A stretch of 64,000 nt of DNA, taken from Litomosoides sigmodontis (taxonomy: Eukaryota; Nematoda; Chromadorea; Rhabditida; Onchocercidae). Below the pieces are notes generated by a model. The model was given only the letters and a program-made list of their open reading frames with translations. It did no database searches and was not told where the DNA came from. A program made the position numbers and the translations under genes. Below, in pieces: positions 26,501-38,292 of the stretch; position 1 is the stretch's first letter; each line of letters starts with the position of its first letter. Location of the stretch: assembly GCA_963070105.1 (NCBI GenBank), contig OY718808.1:5557738-5621737 (forward strand), in the 5' to 3' direction.

Positions 26501-29500
26501 ACACGCAGGTGATGGTGAATGGCTTAGTGGTGAATTGAAATAGTGCACCACCATGCCAAGGATCGTTGCCTACCTCGGTCAGTGATGAATGAGTTACCGC
26601 CCCAGACTGAATGTTGGTGTGGAATGGTATATGATCCTGTAGACCCAGAGACCGAGGGGGAATTCTTATTCCAACCATTTGTTACCTTAATAATTGTATT
26701 TCAAAGCTTCGGCATGGATATGTATGTCTCCAGATCTTCATAACGTACGTTTCCGCACGCAGCACGATGACTACGCACATTGGTGATGTAAATAATTGTG
26801 GGTTGTAAATGTGTCAACTATTGCAGTAAAAATAGCTTTTGAAATGGCTGCATCGTTTCGGTGCTTATCGAGTTTGAGAATTGCTGTCTTCTGATAATGC
26901 GTAGTTTGAGCCTCCAATGGGGCGTTTTTTATCATTGTATGAAGCAGTACTCCCTACATTCACAACCATGGAGTGCAGAAGCTACCATTTGAAAGGCGCA
27001 ATCTGTAAATTAAATCAAATTGATTAATCAGTCATTAATGAAAAAATGACTAAACTGATTGGCCTATCAGCAATAACTTAAAATTACACGGATTTCACAG
27101 CAAAAGTGAGTTACCATCTGTGTGACAAGTGGTCGTTCATAGCACACATCTGTTCTTTATTTGCTTTCCAGAATTGGATAAAGATGGCCGTGCCATAGTT
27201 AAGTGATGTCCAAAGCTTTAGCGACAATGGAAATGAATACATTAAATTAATACTAATCCAATTAAATGGGGTCAGGAAACGGACAAGGGTTTGGAACTTT
27301 TTTTAATAATGTTATTAGTAACACCTGTGAAAAAGACTTTTGTATTATTCATACCGCTCATCGTGTAAATATAAGTTGTGCTTTTGTATAAACCGTTAAC
27401 TAAGCGTAACATTCCCGAAGAATGTTTACTTTTGCTTCCGAACCCCTTCTGCGCCGGAAGGGTAAGATGCATCTTAATTAAACAAAACACGAATGCTTAA
27501 TAGTTAGTTTGATTAATTTCATTTTTCCTCCATTAAGTATCCTTACTGGAACGGAAGGAAGTGAAGTTATTGCAGGTAAATAACAGGGCGGCAACAAAAA
27601 AAAAATTATTGAAACATCTGCAATCGCAAACAACCAATAATAAAATCAACTGAAAAAAAACCATTTTTTGACGCTGAAAAAAGTCTTATTTTTTCAAGTT
27701 CCGGTGTGAAACTAAAATTCGAAATAGTGAAAAAAAGGAGAGACAAAGAATGTTGGGAACAGTGTCTAATTATCGACTTTTCGCAAGGATTCATAGAAAT
27801 TCATCCATCTTTCCATTCAAACTGACTTGTTTTTTATTGTAATTTTCAGTAGCGAGTAAACTAGGGATTATGCTAATCAACTTGGTGCTCCGCTATCTAT
27901 AGACAAGTGTCTCGTTGAAGCTCATGAAAGGAATAAAAGCTGAATTAGAACTAGTCGATCGAGCAATCGGGCATAAGCATATTGCTCATAGCAAGAGCTG
28001 TGCATGGTAGGTGGCGTGAAATATTCCAAGATTTCATTCAAAAAAAAGGCTCATTTTTGATTTCGATTGAAATAAAATTAAAAGAAAAAAAATGGACACT
28101 GATTCTAAGTGGAACACATATTATGCGCGTCTGTGTGCATATGTATCAATGAATGTACTTCACCACCGTTCGTTGATAACAACTAATTAAGGGACGGTAG
28201 TAATTAAGATATAATGGCGGCTGAAAATAAAGGGATCGCATCGCATTATTTATTTTGAACAGAAGAAATATAGCTCTAAGTGCAGATAACCTACTCTATG
28301 CATCAAACAATACCTAAAAAATGACATACACTTCGCTAAACTCCAAATTAGAGTTGACCTTAAGATACCTCAGTAATGACTGTGCCATATGGAAAAGAAA
28401 TATAGTTACGAGTCGTTGAGGGATAAAGGGGTCCAGTTTTCATCTACAAAAGTACCGTAGTCTTTTTTTAATAAAAAGTTACGTAAGTAAAAGGATTAGG
28501 CTTTTAATCGATATTATATTAAAAAATCGATATTTCTATCACATTCAGTTACATTTAATATTTCGTTCATCGAGTTATCCTAATATTTTCGGTAATGTCT
28601 GAGTTACTAGAATTAATTTAATAGAGAAAAATTTCCAATCCAGGTTATCTTGTTGCAGACGGTGAAATTTTCAACAGCACAATCAACGCGGCTACATTAA
28701 GCAATGGAGAATTAGTTTTCCTTGTTCCCTATATATATATAGTAGCTAATTAGCCGCTCAAAATTTTTGGATCGATTTGAGAAAATATTTTCTTTCTCAG
28801 AAAAAAACAGCTAATGAAAGTGTGCACTTTTCAATAAAATATTCTAATATGGCGCTAAAGTCTGCTGGGAAGTTATTCATCATCCACTTCATAGATTAGA
28901 TAAAATCAGCCAATAATGATTATGATTACGCCTCAACGAAAAGTGAGTGCCTCATCTGCTCGTAGCAATACCACTTTAAGTATGAACATTGAAAAACCGA
29001 AAAATAGGCGTAATTTATGACTGACAATGTAAATTAAAAGAGAATGGCAATCTTCCGCTTAACGGAACGATGGTCGTAAAAAGGTTGTAAACGGTGTAAC
29101 TGCGATCTTCCCTTGAACGGTTCAACCACTTGCTGATTTACATAAACATATCCCTAATCCATGCAAACGTGATCCTTTTAATGATTACCGATTGCGTGAA
29201 GTAATATAAGGAAATCCATGAAAGGAGAAAATTCCTGTAAGAGCGCATTCCACTACTGAAGCGATTATTTGATTATAAAATTGAGGATCAAACTTATTAT
29301 TCCAATAAGGTGAAAATGTTTCAATGATATCCAGATAATAGTGCTGCGCTGTTTAACCCATTAGCCGATTTCTCTCTTCGCCTTTAAAATTTCATTGAAT
29401 TCAGTAAGTTGCAAAGAAACAGCAATTTTTGTTTGCCGATAATCTCTCTTCAAAAAGATGATCGTTTTCTTCGAAATACTCCCCAACAATGATTTCTAAA

Positions 29501-30608
29501 ATAACTAATTTTAGAATTTTTTTCAATCTAGAATAACTAAACAATTCGAACAAATGGCATGGCTAAATTCCGCACACCTCATGAAAATATGCTAAACATG
29601 AAATGTTTTAATTTATCTCTTTCTACTACTACGCTCTCTCATCAGTTTCATAACCTCGGGAAGTGTGAACAAATTTGCCAATTATGTAAAACTTGAGAGA
29701 ACTTTACCGGAGCAAGCGAAATTCTCGAGGGGAAAGGTAAATTTGATATTTCTTCAAGGAGGAAAAACTGCGACCATTTCGCCTAAATTGGGAAAATTGC
29801 ATCAACCAATAACAGACATAAACATTTTTATCCGTGAAATCGTTTCGAACAACAAAATGCAAAATGAATGAATGCCTTCAACATGCGAAATAAGTGGCAC
29901 GAAGAGATTGCACACAGTGAAAAAAATAATAGGCCAACGAGGAAAAGCACTGCTTTCGAATTGCCAAAGGCAACGAAAAACCCTTGATATTTGAAAGTAA
30001 AAGAAAACCGTGAAGGGATAAAGCATACATTCCAATATTTACTAAGCCAATAAATTGCCTCTCATTAGCATTTTATCCCTCGAATTCTAAACGAGCAAAC
30101 TTTTCAATTCCTTCTCACAATATCCATTCTAAGTAAACATTATGCATTCTTTTTTTGAACAATCAAGAAAATGCGATAAGCAAAACTCATAAACACTTAC
30201 AGAAAGTTCATAATGTTATGCACTCTAACCAAAAGATGACGAAATATTACCGGTCGAAACAAACCGAATCAAAACAGATTCAAAACAAATCAAAAAGTAA
30301 ATTTATGCTGAAAATGTTGGTCTCCGGTTTTAAGTTTACGTTTGCATCGTGAATTGAATTAATGAGTCGTTTTGAATCGTTTTACTGAGCAGATTTAAAC
30401 TGGCATTCCGAGAACAATATAATACAAACTGTATAAGCCCAGATTTATAGACAAAGTAACATTTTGGTCATTCTCGACAAAAATATAGAGCACTGGATGT
30501 CAAAGAAATAAACCGTATAGTAAAGTACAGTATTACCAAATATAATATCAATATGTTACAGATTAAATGATCGCTAATATGAAGTTCAGGAATAATTGAA
30601 AGATAATA
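23538..30608. other. Intergenic region between Notch ligand and innexin
   Basis: No exon with family motifs or consistent splice phases was found on either strand. The longest open frames, near 25.3-25.8 kb and 26.4-26.7 kb, have no recognisable domain. An imperfect hairpin occurs near 26289-26336. The two flanking genes converge here, so part of it is probably 3' UTR and transcript termination sequence. Confidence 0.45.
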
Positions 30609-33600
30609 TCAAATCAGAAAATTTGCAGCCTTTTCTGATGGATTGTTGAAAGCAGAAGGTGGACGAGATGAAATAACTGCACGTTGAATTAAACGATTTT
30701 CACTCTTTATTGGCATTTTCGGTGAATTACTTTTAAATGTTTGTATGGGAGCTGCCGCTGACTCTATAACATTCAAAAAAGTGGCAAATATGAATAAAAA
30801 TCTAAATTAGTAAATTCCGAAAAAGAGTAATGCTGTGTAGTAAAGAAAGACAAGGTAAGAATTTTTGAAGCTTCGATTTATTGATTGCTAAATTAACTTC
30901 AAAAATTATAAAAATAACTACAGGAAAATAACAAAGATACGTAAAAATTATAAAAAAATACATGAATAAAAATTAGCTGATAATACTTTAATATCTAAGT
31001 TCGAGTTAGCATAATTTAATTACACTCACTTCCTGTCAGCAAGAGTGAATTTTCTTCACTTCTCGCAGCATCTAAAATCGCATCTCGACCATTCTTTTTT
31101 TCACAACTCTTTTTTTGGAGCAATTCAAAGTTAGAAGCATTATCGAACACACTAAAATCAAGATCGCCAAGCTGCTTGTCTGAAAATCCCAATTGCTTAG
31201 TCGAAATCGTGAATTTCCGATGAACATAATGCATTTAAGGAGAATAAGATTGCCAGTTAAATACATCGTAACAACATAATAAAAAGCAATGTTTTTGTAT
31301 TGAAAAACTGGACAAACAGCTCGAATCCAAGCTTTTGGTTTTTGTAGCTATCAGTCTTCTAGTTTTCATGTCTATGGTAAAAAAATAGTAAATAGCAAAT
31401 AAGTTCAAAGTGATGCCTTCAGGTGGTGACCATATCGTAGCACTAGCTGGGAAAGAATTGCAGCGCCGTATATGTGGTTCGATACCAAAATACGACTTCC
31501 ATAACGCAAATATCAATTCATTACCAAAAATAACACCAGAATTCAGTGTTATCATCCGAATCACGAACATACCATCATTTTTTAGATACATATTTATGAA
31601 TCTTTCTACATCCTCATCGCTTTCTACAAATTACTGGTATCAATCAGAATCAATTTTAAAATGAAAATGACTGTAGGAAGTGATTCATCCTACTCGAATA
31701 TTGCGCTCATGTTTGCTAAAGTGATTCATATCTTTTAACAGTGATCCTAAGAGATGTATACAGGGGTCTGTCTGCACGTTATGGCAGACGTATACGGGCA
31801 CCAAATTTGCTTTTTAATTATAATAAAAAATACAATATATATCTCTGAAAATTCTTAGCAAATGCACTCAAACATCAAATGTGAGCACTTGCTCCTCCTG
31901 CTAAATTCTAAAGTCTATTCCATGTATGAGATATCTAAGTGGCGTAAAATTACGCTACAACTACATACCCTGAGCATCGAAAGGCAATTCACTCATTTCT
32001 AGATGGCGAATAATAAAATTCCGATTATGATAGGGCACTATACACACAGTAATCCAGAACATCAGACTACCAGTTGTAAACATTATTAAAGCCAAATACC
32101 TGCAATACACCTCCACAGTTTTTTAGAAAATATGAAAGTGATGTTTTGAATGTTTTTGTCATTTTATCTCTGGAATCTACCAGAACACATGAAGAAGCTA
32201 ATTGGAATAGCAATGAATGACTGCAGTAATCACTGTAACAGTAAAAGCGACATTCTTCTGAATAGCTATAAAGCAAATCGGCCCTCATAATAAAGATAAA
32301 ACACATTATAATTTCAACATACCAAAACCATAAAAATATAAAAATCTTCTCATTGAAGATATTGATAACAAGGACACATTGTATGGTATGCTCTTGAATA
32401 TTTCCCATTACGCGAACCTAAAAACCGCTATTTAAAACCGACAATCAGCGTGGGTGTATCTTTTTAACTGTAGATGAGTGATGACTAGAAATCTTAAGCT
32501 TACATCAAAATCACATAATGACACTCGTGGAAACATCCCTGACTGCTCCCATGTTGTACCGTTCAAAAGATCGAGTGCTGCCCCCAAACCATACCAGTTG
32601 TAACGATCCGTCTCCAGAAACCTAAAAAATTGGCATGTCATAGGACAGAAATTAGTATGTTAAAATAAATGAACTGGGACAAGCAAAAATCTGAAATATT
32701 TTTACCCAAATTTTGCTTGATGAACGGTTCTCACCGAAATGAAACAGAAAATACTAATTTGCATTCCTCAATTTGATATTCATCAAAATAATTTCGATCA
32801 CATATTAGGTTCATAAAAAAAGTCATGTCAAAAAAAGTCAAGCCAAATGTCAATCTGGAACACAACAGCAAAAATCATACACTGCAAATGTTCATAAAAA
32901 GTTTGCATTTGAAAAACGATTTAACCGACCTGTTCATGATTAAGAGCTGAACACAAGCATTGACTAGATAAAGCAGTTTAGTAAACACATATGTATAAGT
33001 GACAAATGAAGCTGTATATGGTATATTGAAGATTCTCAAATAACGATGAGGATGAATCTGTTTCTTTCGCAATCTTCGATGAAACCTTAAGGCTCCCTAA
33101 ACATGTAAAATCTTAAAAATTGCAATTATTAAAAATTTTATTTCTCCTACCACATCATAAGAAAATAATTTCAATGAAGTACCAGTAAAAAAAGTCCAGT
33201 TAAAACTCTAAGGAGTCTATTGAAGCACTTACATGTAAGTGTAGAGAGAGTGATTTAATATTGGCTTTCTTTATTTCTGGTTTAATATTGTTCGGATCCG
33301 ACGATAACTTAACAATTTCGTGCAATTTGATACCTACAGTAGTGTTTTATTACAGCTAATAATTTGTAAAAAACCCAAATGTTGAAAAGTTTCAACTGCC
33401 AATAAGATGATATGAGCTCATCACACCTTATTAAAACTTGACAGACTTGGACGTTCGAAATTATCACTAATGAACTAATGACTTCACATGTAACCAAAAA
33501 TCTAAGACAATTTGTTCTTATAGAAAGTTTATAAACTAAGAATAACATCTTAAAAAGAAATATTACTAAAAACGCACCGGAATGTCCAGCCATATATTTC

Positions 33601-34898
33601 CACACAAGACTAGGTAGTCGAAAACAGGTTGCTTCAACTAACAGAAAGAATGGCACCCATTGGTAGTAGGATATACGTCGTTGTTTTTTCTCCATGGTTG
33701 GTACACCAGCAACCACTTCACGAGTTGGTATGTAATATGTATCTTGAGCCCAACAATAATTCTCTGCATACTACAAAAACTGATTCATTTTAATTCAAAA
33801 CATCGAATTTCTGACGTTATTACCCGTCAGCCATGAATTACAGTAGCACACGTAACATTTAGTATTAATTAATAGAGAAAGCAATAAAATTTTTTAAAGA
33901 AGTTCGACCACTTGAAACTTGAATATCTTTCACCAGAATAAGCTCACTAATGAAGCCAAACTAGATTCTTCGTTTGTTTGTTAAAGAGTTTACAATATCT
34001 AACATAGAAGTAAAATGATAATTTACGAATACATCATATTTTAAAAATGTTTCTAACTTTCCATAACCATTAAATTATATATGGAGATTAAACATTAAAT
34101 TTATACTTTCCAAATAGCTGCATAACTTATGCTGTTGACTAAACTAGACCATTAATCCATGGAAGTAATACAATCTACAAAAGGCACATAGAGTATAAGG
34201 ATAACTCAGTCGTTGTGCAGAACAACTAATTTGATGAAGAAAATGCGTTGGATATGACAACGAGTGCAGTAACTGCTAGAAAAGGAAATAACGATATCAA
34301 CTAAATGCGAAAATTGCAGCACTTATATTCGCAAAAGAATTGATAAAACATAATTATGCAATCCAAAAAATAATTGCTGCGGAAAAGAAAGAACAGATTT
34401 AGTACAAACAGACTTTTAATCAATTCCAGGAGCTTGAAGTCTTTTTTCTCACTTAAAAATTCTGATTCTGATAGAAAAATCACTCCTTACCTGTTCCCAC
34501 GATCCGCTAAAGATATCAGGTACCAAACATTCTACTGGTTTTCCACCAAACTGCTGAAATAAACATGAAATAAATAAAGAGTGATACACAGAGCTGAATT
34601 CAGAACACATAAAATTACATGTCACAAATAAAAAGGTTAAAACTGATATCATTTTCGTTAATATGTGATAAATGAGAGAAAAGTAAACGTTGCAATCACT
34701 AATCAAAAAAACCCATAGCATTTAAATTCCTTGTTGTTCAAGGTTTTTTGATAAGAAAAATCTTACCTTAAAGCTAACGAGGATAGAAAATGCGATAAGA
34801 ATGTTGGTGGTAAAATAGCTATGCAAGCGATCAACAAAATCCCAGTCATCTATGTTGCCAACATAGCGAACCATAGTTAGCACAGCTGTTAGTACCAT
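30609..34898 (-). CDS. Innexin (gap-junction protein, INX-10/INX-11 type), 11 exons
   Basis: This is an invertebrate gap-junction channel subunit with four membrane spans. Minus-strand exons in order: 34898-34767, 34553-34491, 33770-33578, 33333-33233, 33096-32930, 32621-32504, 32417-32323, 32099-31969, 31623-31486, 31179-31030, 30763-30609. All phases close, giving 480 residues. The start is [16 protein letters not shown]1 is at about 29-46. The first extracellular loop has its cysteine pair in VECLVP and NYCW. The innexin signature YYQW is at 100-103 and opens TM2. TM3 follows [15 protein letters not shown]. The second loop has cysteines in SLCDFDV and [10 protein letters not shown]4 is split by an intron after LWFW. 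The N-terminal half resembles C. elegans INX-10/INX-11 from memory, so the exact orthologue needs checking. The last two exons encode a polar tail of about 100 residues that is not conserved in innexins generally. Confidence 0.93.
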
Positions 34899-36827
34899 GT
34901 TGTTTCACGTCTTCGTTATCGAACACAGAGATCAAGAATAAGTCGACATTCTACCATAAGCACCGTACTCTGCATAAAGCAATATCCATCGCATGCTTAA
35001 AATTAATTTAACACACTTATGAAAGTACTTGAATATTAAGTAAAACCGAATTAAAATCAAAAAGATCAAATCCCAAGTAAACTGAAAAAAATTTCTTAAA
35101 ATCTAAGCAAAGCTAATAAACGCAGAAATAATGCTATTTTAAAAAGTACAATTCTTCCTCTGAATGAGGCACGTCCGTAGCAATTTAAAAATGTTAATAT
35201 CAAATTAATCAGATTCAGTCAACCAGGAAATTAGGAAAAGCTTAACCGAATTGTCTAAATCCGTAGAAGCTAACAGACAGCGACAAACGCACAAACTTCA
35301 AGCATACGTTCGGCCGTTACATCATAGATATCTATCATCTACAATCCTGCTTACAATGAGTTTGTCAGAACAAATGGGATTTCTATCTTTGGGAGAGATC
35401 CGTTAATCCGACATGCGAGAGACGGCCATATCCTCCCTGAGATGACTGTGCTAATGTTATACTTGTCACACTGCTTCCCCAGTTTGAACATGCAAATTAT
35501 TACTAGGATATTGGTCAGACTGTTATTAAACGATGGTAAGAGGGAAAATCTTAGATTGTTTTCGTTGAAATATAACTTTTGAGAAACTAACGTCCACTTT
35601 AATGTGAAAACGATTATTTATAACTTATGTGGTAACAGAGACAATTCGATCCGTTAAATCTAATTTCACCCTAGCAACTTCCATCTCACAGTTATGATGA
35701 AAGTATACTTTCGAGAGTGCACAGTGTTGACAATCTTCACTGCCTACAAAACACATGCGTCTCGGATTACTTGCGGTTGAAAAGTGCTTAAACGCATGAT
35801 GACTCATTGGTGTAACAGTGACTGGTAATAAAATATATTATTATCTACGGGAATGCCACATGTGTTATTTCAAGGTAGTGTGATACAAATCGAAAAACGG
35901 ATAGATAGGTGTGAGTCACTAAGCAAGCTTGAGTAGCAGCTGAGGGAAGGTAGATAGATGACCATCCGTTTCTAGCACAACTCAATGAACGAGCCACTTC
36001 GCAGTGGCGCAAAATGTATGCGATATGAACGAGAACTGGTTGTTGCCAGCTCGAAACAGAACACATAATGATATCTAATTTAACGTGAAATTGAGGGCCA
36101 GGCAGAGGTGAGAATCTTAAAGTCTCTAATTTAATAAAATTTGCACAAGCGAATTGGTCGAGTGCAGGAGCAGCGCACTTGGAGTATGAGGTGAATCACT
36201 ATTCACTGTTCACCGTGCAACAGGAGATTCGAAATCGATCTCTGTCCTACGATCTGTTCCCTACCACGCCTGCTAATTACGCCCGGCAGAATTTAGGACA
36301 TTGAGTTTTCTTAAGCCATAACTCTTCCAACAATGATGCAGTCCTCCAGTTGTTCAGTTTTAAATTTGTTTAATTTCATGATGTTAACCAGTTTGTGGGT
36401 GTACATTCATCGGAAGAATACATCCATGTTTTATGATAGACAAAAGATCGCAATCGATCATCATGCATAGCTTCAAGTTATCAGTGTTTATTCATAATGA
36501 ATGTAGTGAGACCTTTAGATGAAGCCGACAGATAATACTGACAAACACAGTGAAGTTCATGGAGTTTCTCCTGTTCGAAATTTCTGCAACGCTGGTACAA
36601 TAATCTTTTGCTGCATGACACTCATACCATCCGTTTGCGGTAAATACAAGTACATGCAATAGAGGCACTGCAAAACACGACTGCGCCGATGCGAAATTGA
36701 CCAGGTGGATATTGGCCAGTGCAAAAGTAAAAGAAAGTTGGTGGACCTCTCTATGTGTTATGAAACTTTTCACTGGTTCAGGTGACTCTCTTCAATGCGA
36801 TCGAAATGGATTGTTAAGCAACGCTAC
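34899..36827. other. Interval between innexin and REEP exons
   Basis: Its left part is presumably the innexin promoter and any 5' UTR. Its right part, 36.4-36.8 kb, should contain the last exon or exons of the REEP gene on the minus strand. Reading frames there are open but ambiguous: one gives a hydrophobic FLLLLHWP stretch that would suit the end of a REEP hairpin. I could not fix exon borders. Nothing else was recognised. Confidence 0.4.
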
Positions 36828-37569
36828 CTTAATGAGCCAGTAGAACGGAAAAACTCTCATTATCCGTTCGGAGTAACAGTCAGTGAGTGTGAAGGATGCA
36901 AATACCATCCAGTACAGTAACAGTCGAAACATCTCATCCGCCACCTTCCTTTCCATAGCCGAAAATGAAGCTTTTTAATGAAATAAGACAAAGTTAGAGT
37001 GCATTTATTGTTGACTACATGGAATCGATCGAACGGAATGGAATGCAAGCATGCTTACTGCACAAATCATGCAGATGAAGGAAAGACGCTAAATGTGGAA
37101 GTATATGTCTACCTGAATGGTAACAATGGCTGGATAAATAAAGCAGACGATGTTGCACAAAAGACCTGCTCCACTCCCAGTTACCATATACACAGCCAAA
37201 AAAGCTAATAAGCCATAAACAAACTGAATGAAATCAGTTACTAAATATAACAATAAATAAAACTAACGGATTGGCACTTTACATACACTGTTTTGTGAAC
37301 ATACAAACAAACACAGTACTTTCCGAAGTTATGAAGTTCCAAAATTTTTTACTAAAATTCTTGAGAACTTGAAATTTCAATATTTTCAAGTATTATTAAG
37401 GTCTAAGTTATATTTCAGGAAGCATACACGTTCTCTTTTGATACCACCTTTCTCCTCCGTATTCCTCACATGAAGTTCAATATTCGGTGGCAAATTATAC
37501 AGCAACTTTAGCAGTTCCGGTTGAATATCACTCACTGACCTTATTGCCGGCTTCTTCTCTCGAATTTCC
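36828..37569 (-). CDS. REEP/TB2-DP1/HVA22-family ER-shaping protein (partial model)
   Basis: REEP/Yop1 proteins shape tubular ER through hydrophobic hairpins. Three minus-strand exons are visible. The first, 37569-37428, has an amphipathic region containing PELLKLLYNLPPNI and enters in phase 2, so an upstream exon with the ATG is missing from my model. The second, 37223-37113, encodes LAVYMVTGSGAGLLCNIV followed by FIYPAIVTIQ, which matches the family's GYGAxLLCNxIGFxYPAY core. The third ends at 36828 and encodes LLLYWMVFASFTLTD and VFPFYWLIK, the second hairpin. The left border of the third exon is unresolved: a site at 36944 keeps frame but drops about ten family residues, while one at 36970 restores them but breaks phase. 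A further C-terminal exon is expected near 36.5-36.75 kb. The exons are too short for a length-filtered ORF search. A pseudogene cannot be excluded. Confidence 0.72.
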
Positions 37570-38292
37570 CTAAAGATAGTGGCGTGTCGATCGGGAAAAG
37601 TTCAGAATTGAGAGAAACAGTAGTAAGACTGCCTACATTATGCACAAGTCAGAAAGAAAACATTTGAAGTGAAGTGAGAATGCATTTTATACTCCTCCAA
37701 TTTCGAATATGCAGATTGCAGCTGTGGTGTAGTAGTTCAGTAACTTCCAGTTTTTTCAAAAAAAGCTCTCAGACTCGGAGCAGATTCCTCTTAATTCACA
37801 TGCAAATGATAACATTGGATAAGTTGATGATCAAAAAATGAATAAAATTCAAGCAAGCAAAAGCGTTCCTGCTCATTTTGCATTCATGAAGGCGCACCGG
37901 ACATCTCCGCATCATCCTAGACAAAACCGTTTCACGCGATTTCGGTTCTCTTGGCATACGTTGTCTGGACGGAATGTAAAGAACTGCAAGGCTCTCCTAT
38001 TTTTTCACTTTTACCTGCAATGGATTAAAAGTTCCCCCTTCCCCCCTCCTACTCTCTCTCTCTCTCTCTCTCTCTTCCGCTGAAGAAATATTTTGCAACT
38101 GAGGGAGACACGGCAGTGAGAAGGGAGCACATGAAGCGTTAAGCTAGAGATGCTGCCTGTCTCGAACATCAGTGGTGGCATCCTTGCTGGCGGGCGGCAA
38201 ATCAGATACGAGTTGTTTGCGCGGGTTGTTCTTTGTTGTGGCTGTTGCTTATAGTCCGGGCTGGTAGTAACATGGTGATTATTTCAGCTGAA
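37570..38292. promoter_or_regulatory. Divergent 5' interval between REEP and scc-3
   Basis: The two genes point away from each other with about 720 bases between their nearest recognised exons. The interval should hold the missing first REEP exon, both promoters and the scc-3 leader. It contains a CT tract at 38051-38075. A TTTCAG at 38282-38287, six bases before the chosen scc-3 ATG, could be a spliced-leader or leader-exon acceptor. Individual promoter elements were not identified. Confidence 0.4.
38051..38075. repeat. (CT)n microsatellite
   Basis: A perfect CT tract of about 25 bases in the divergent interval. Confidence 0.85.

Noticed and set aside
26376..26678. Minus frame of 100 codons
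   Set aside because: No recognisable domain or splice partner; composition is not clearly coding.
31235..31485. Read-through C-terminus of the innexin in the frame after GIEPHIRR
   Set aside because: A GTATCG donor at 31485 and TTTTCAG acceptor before 31179 join in matching phase and lead to a clean final exon; the read-through lacks any family similarity.
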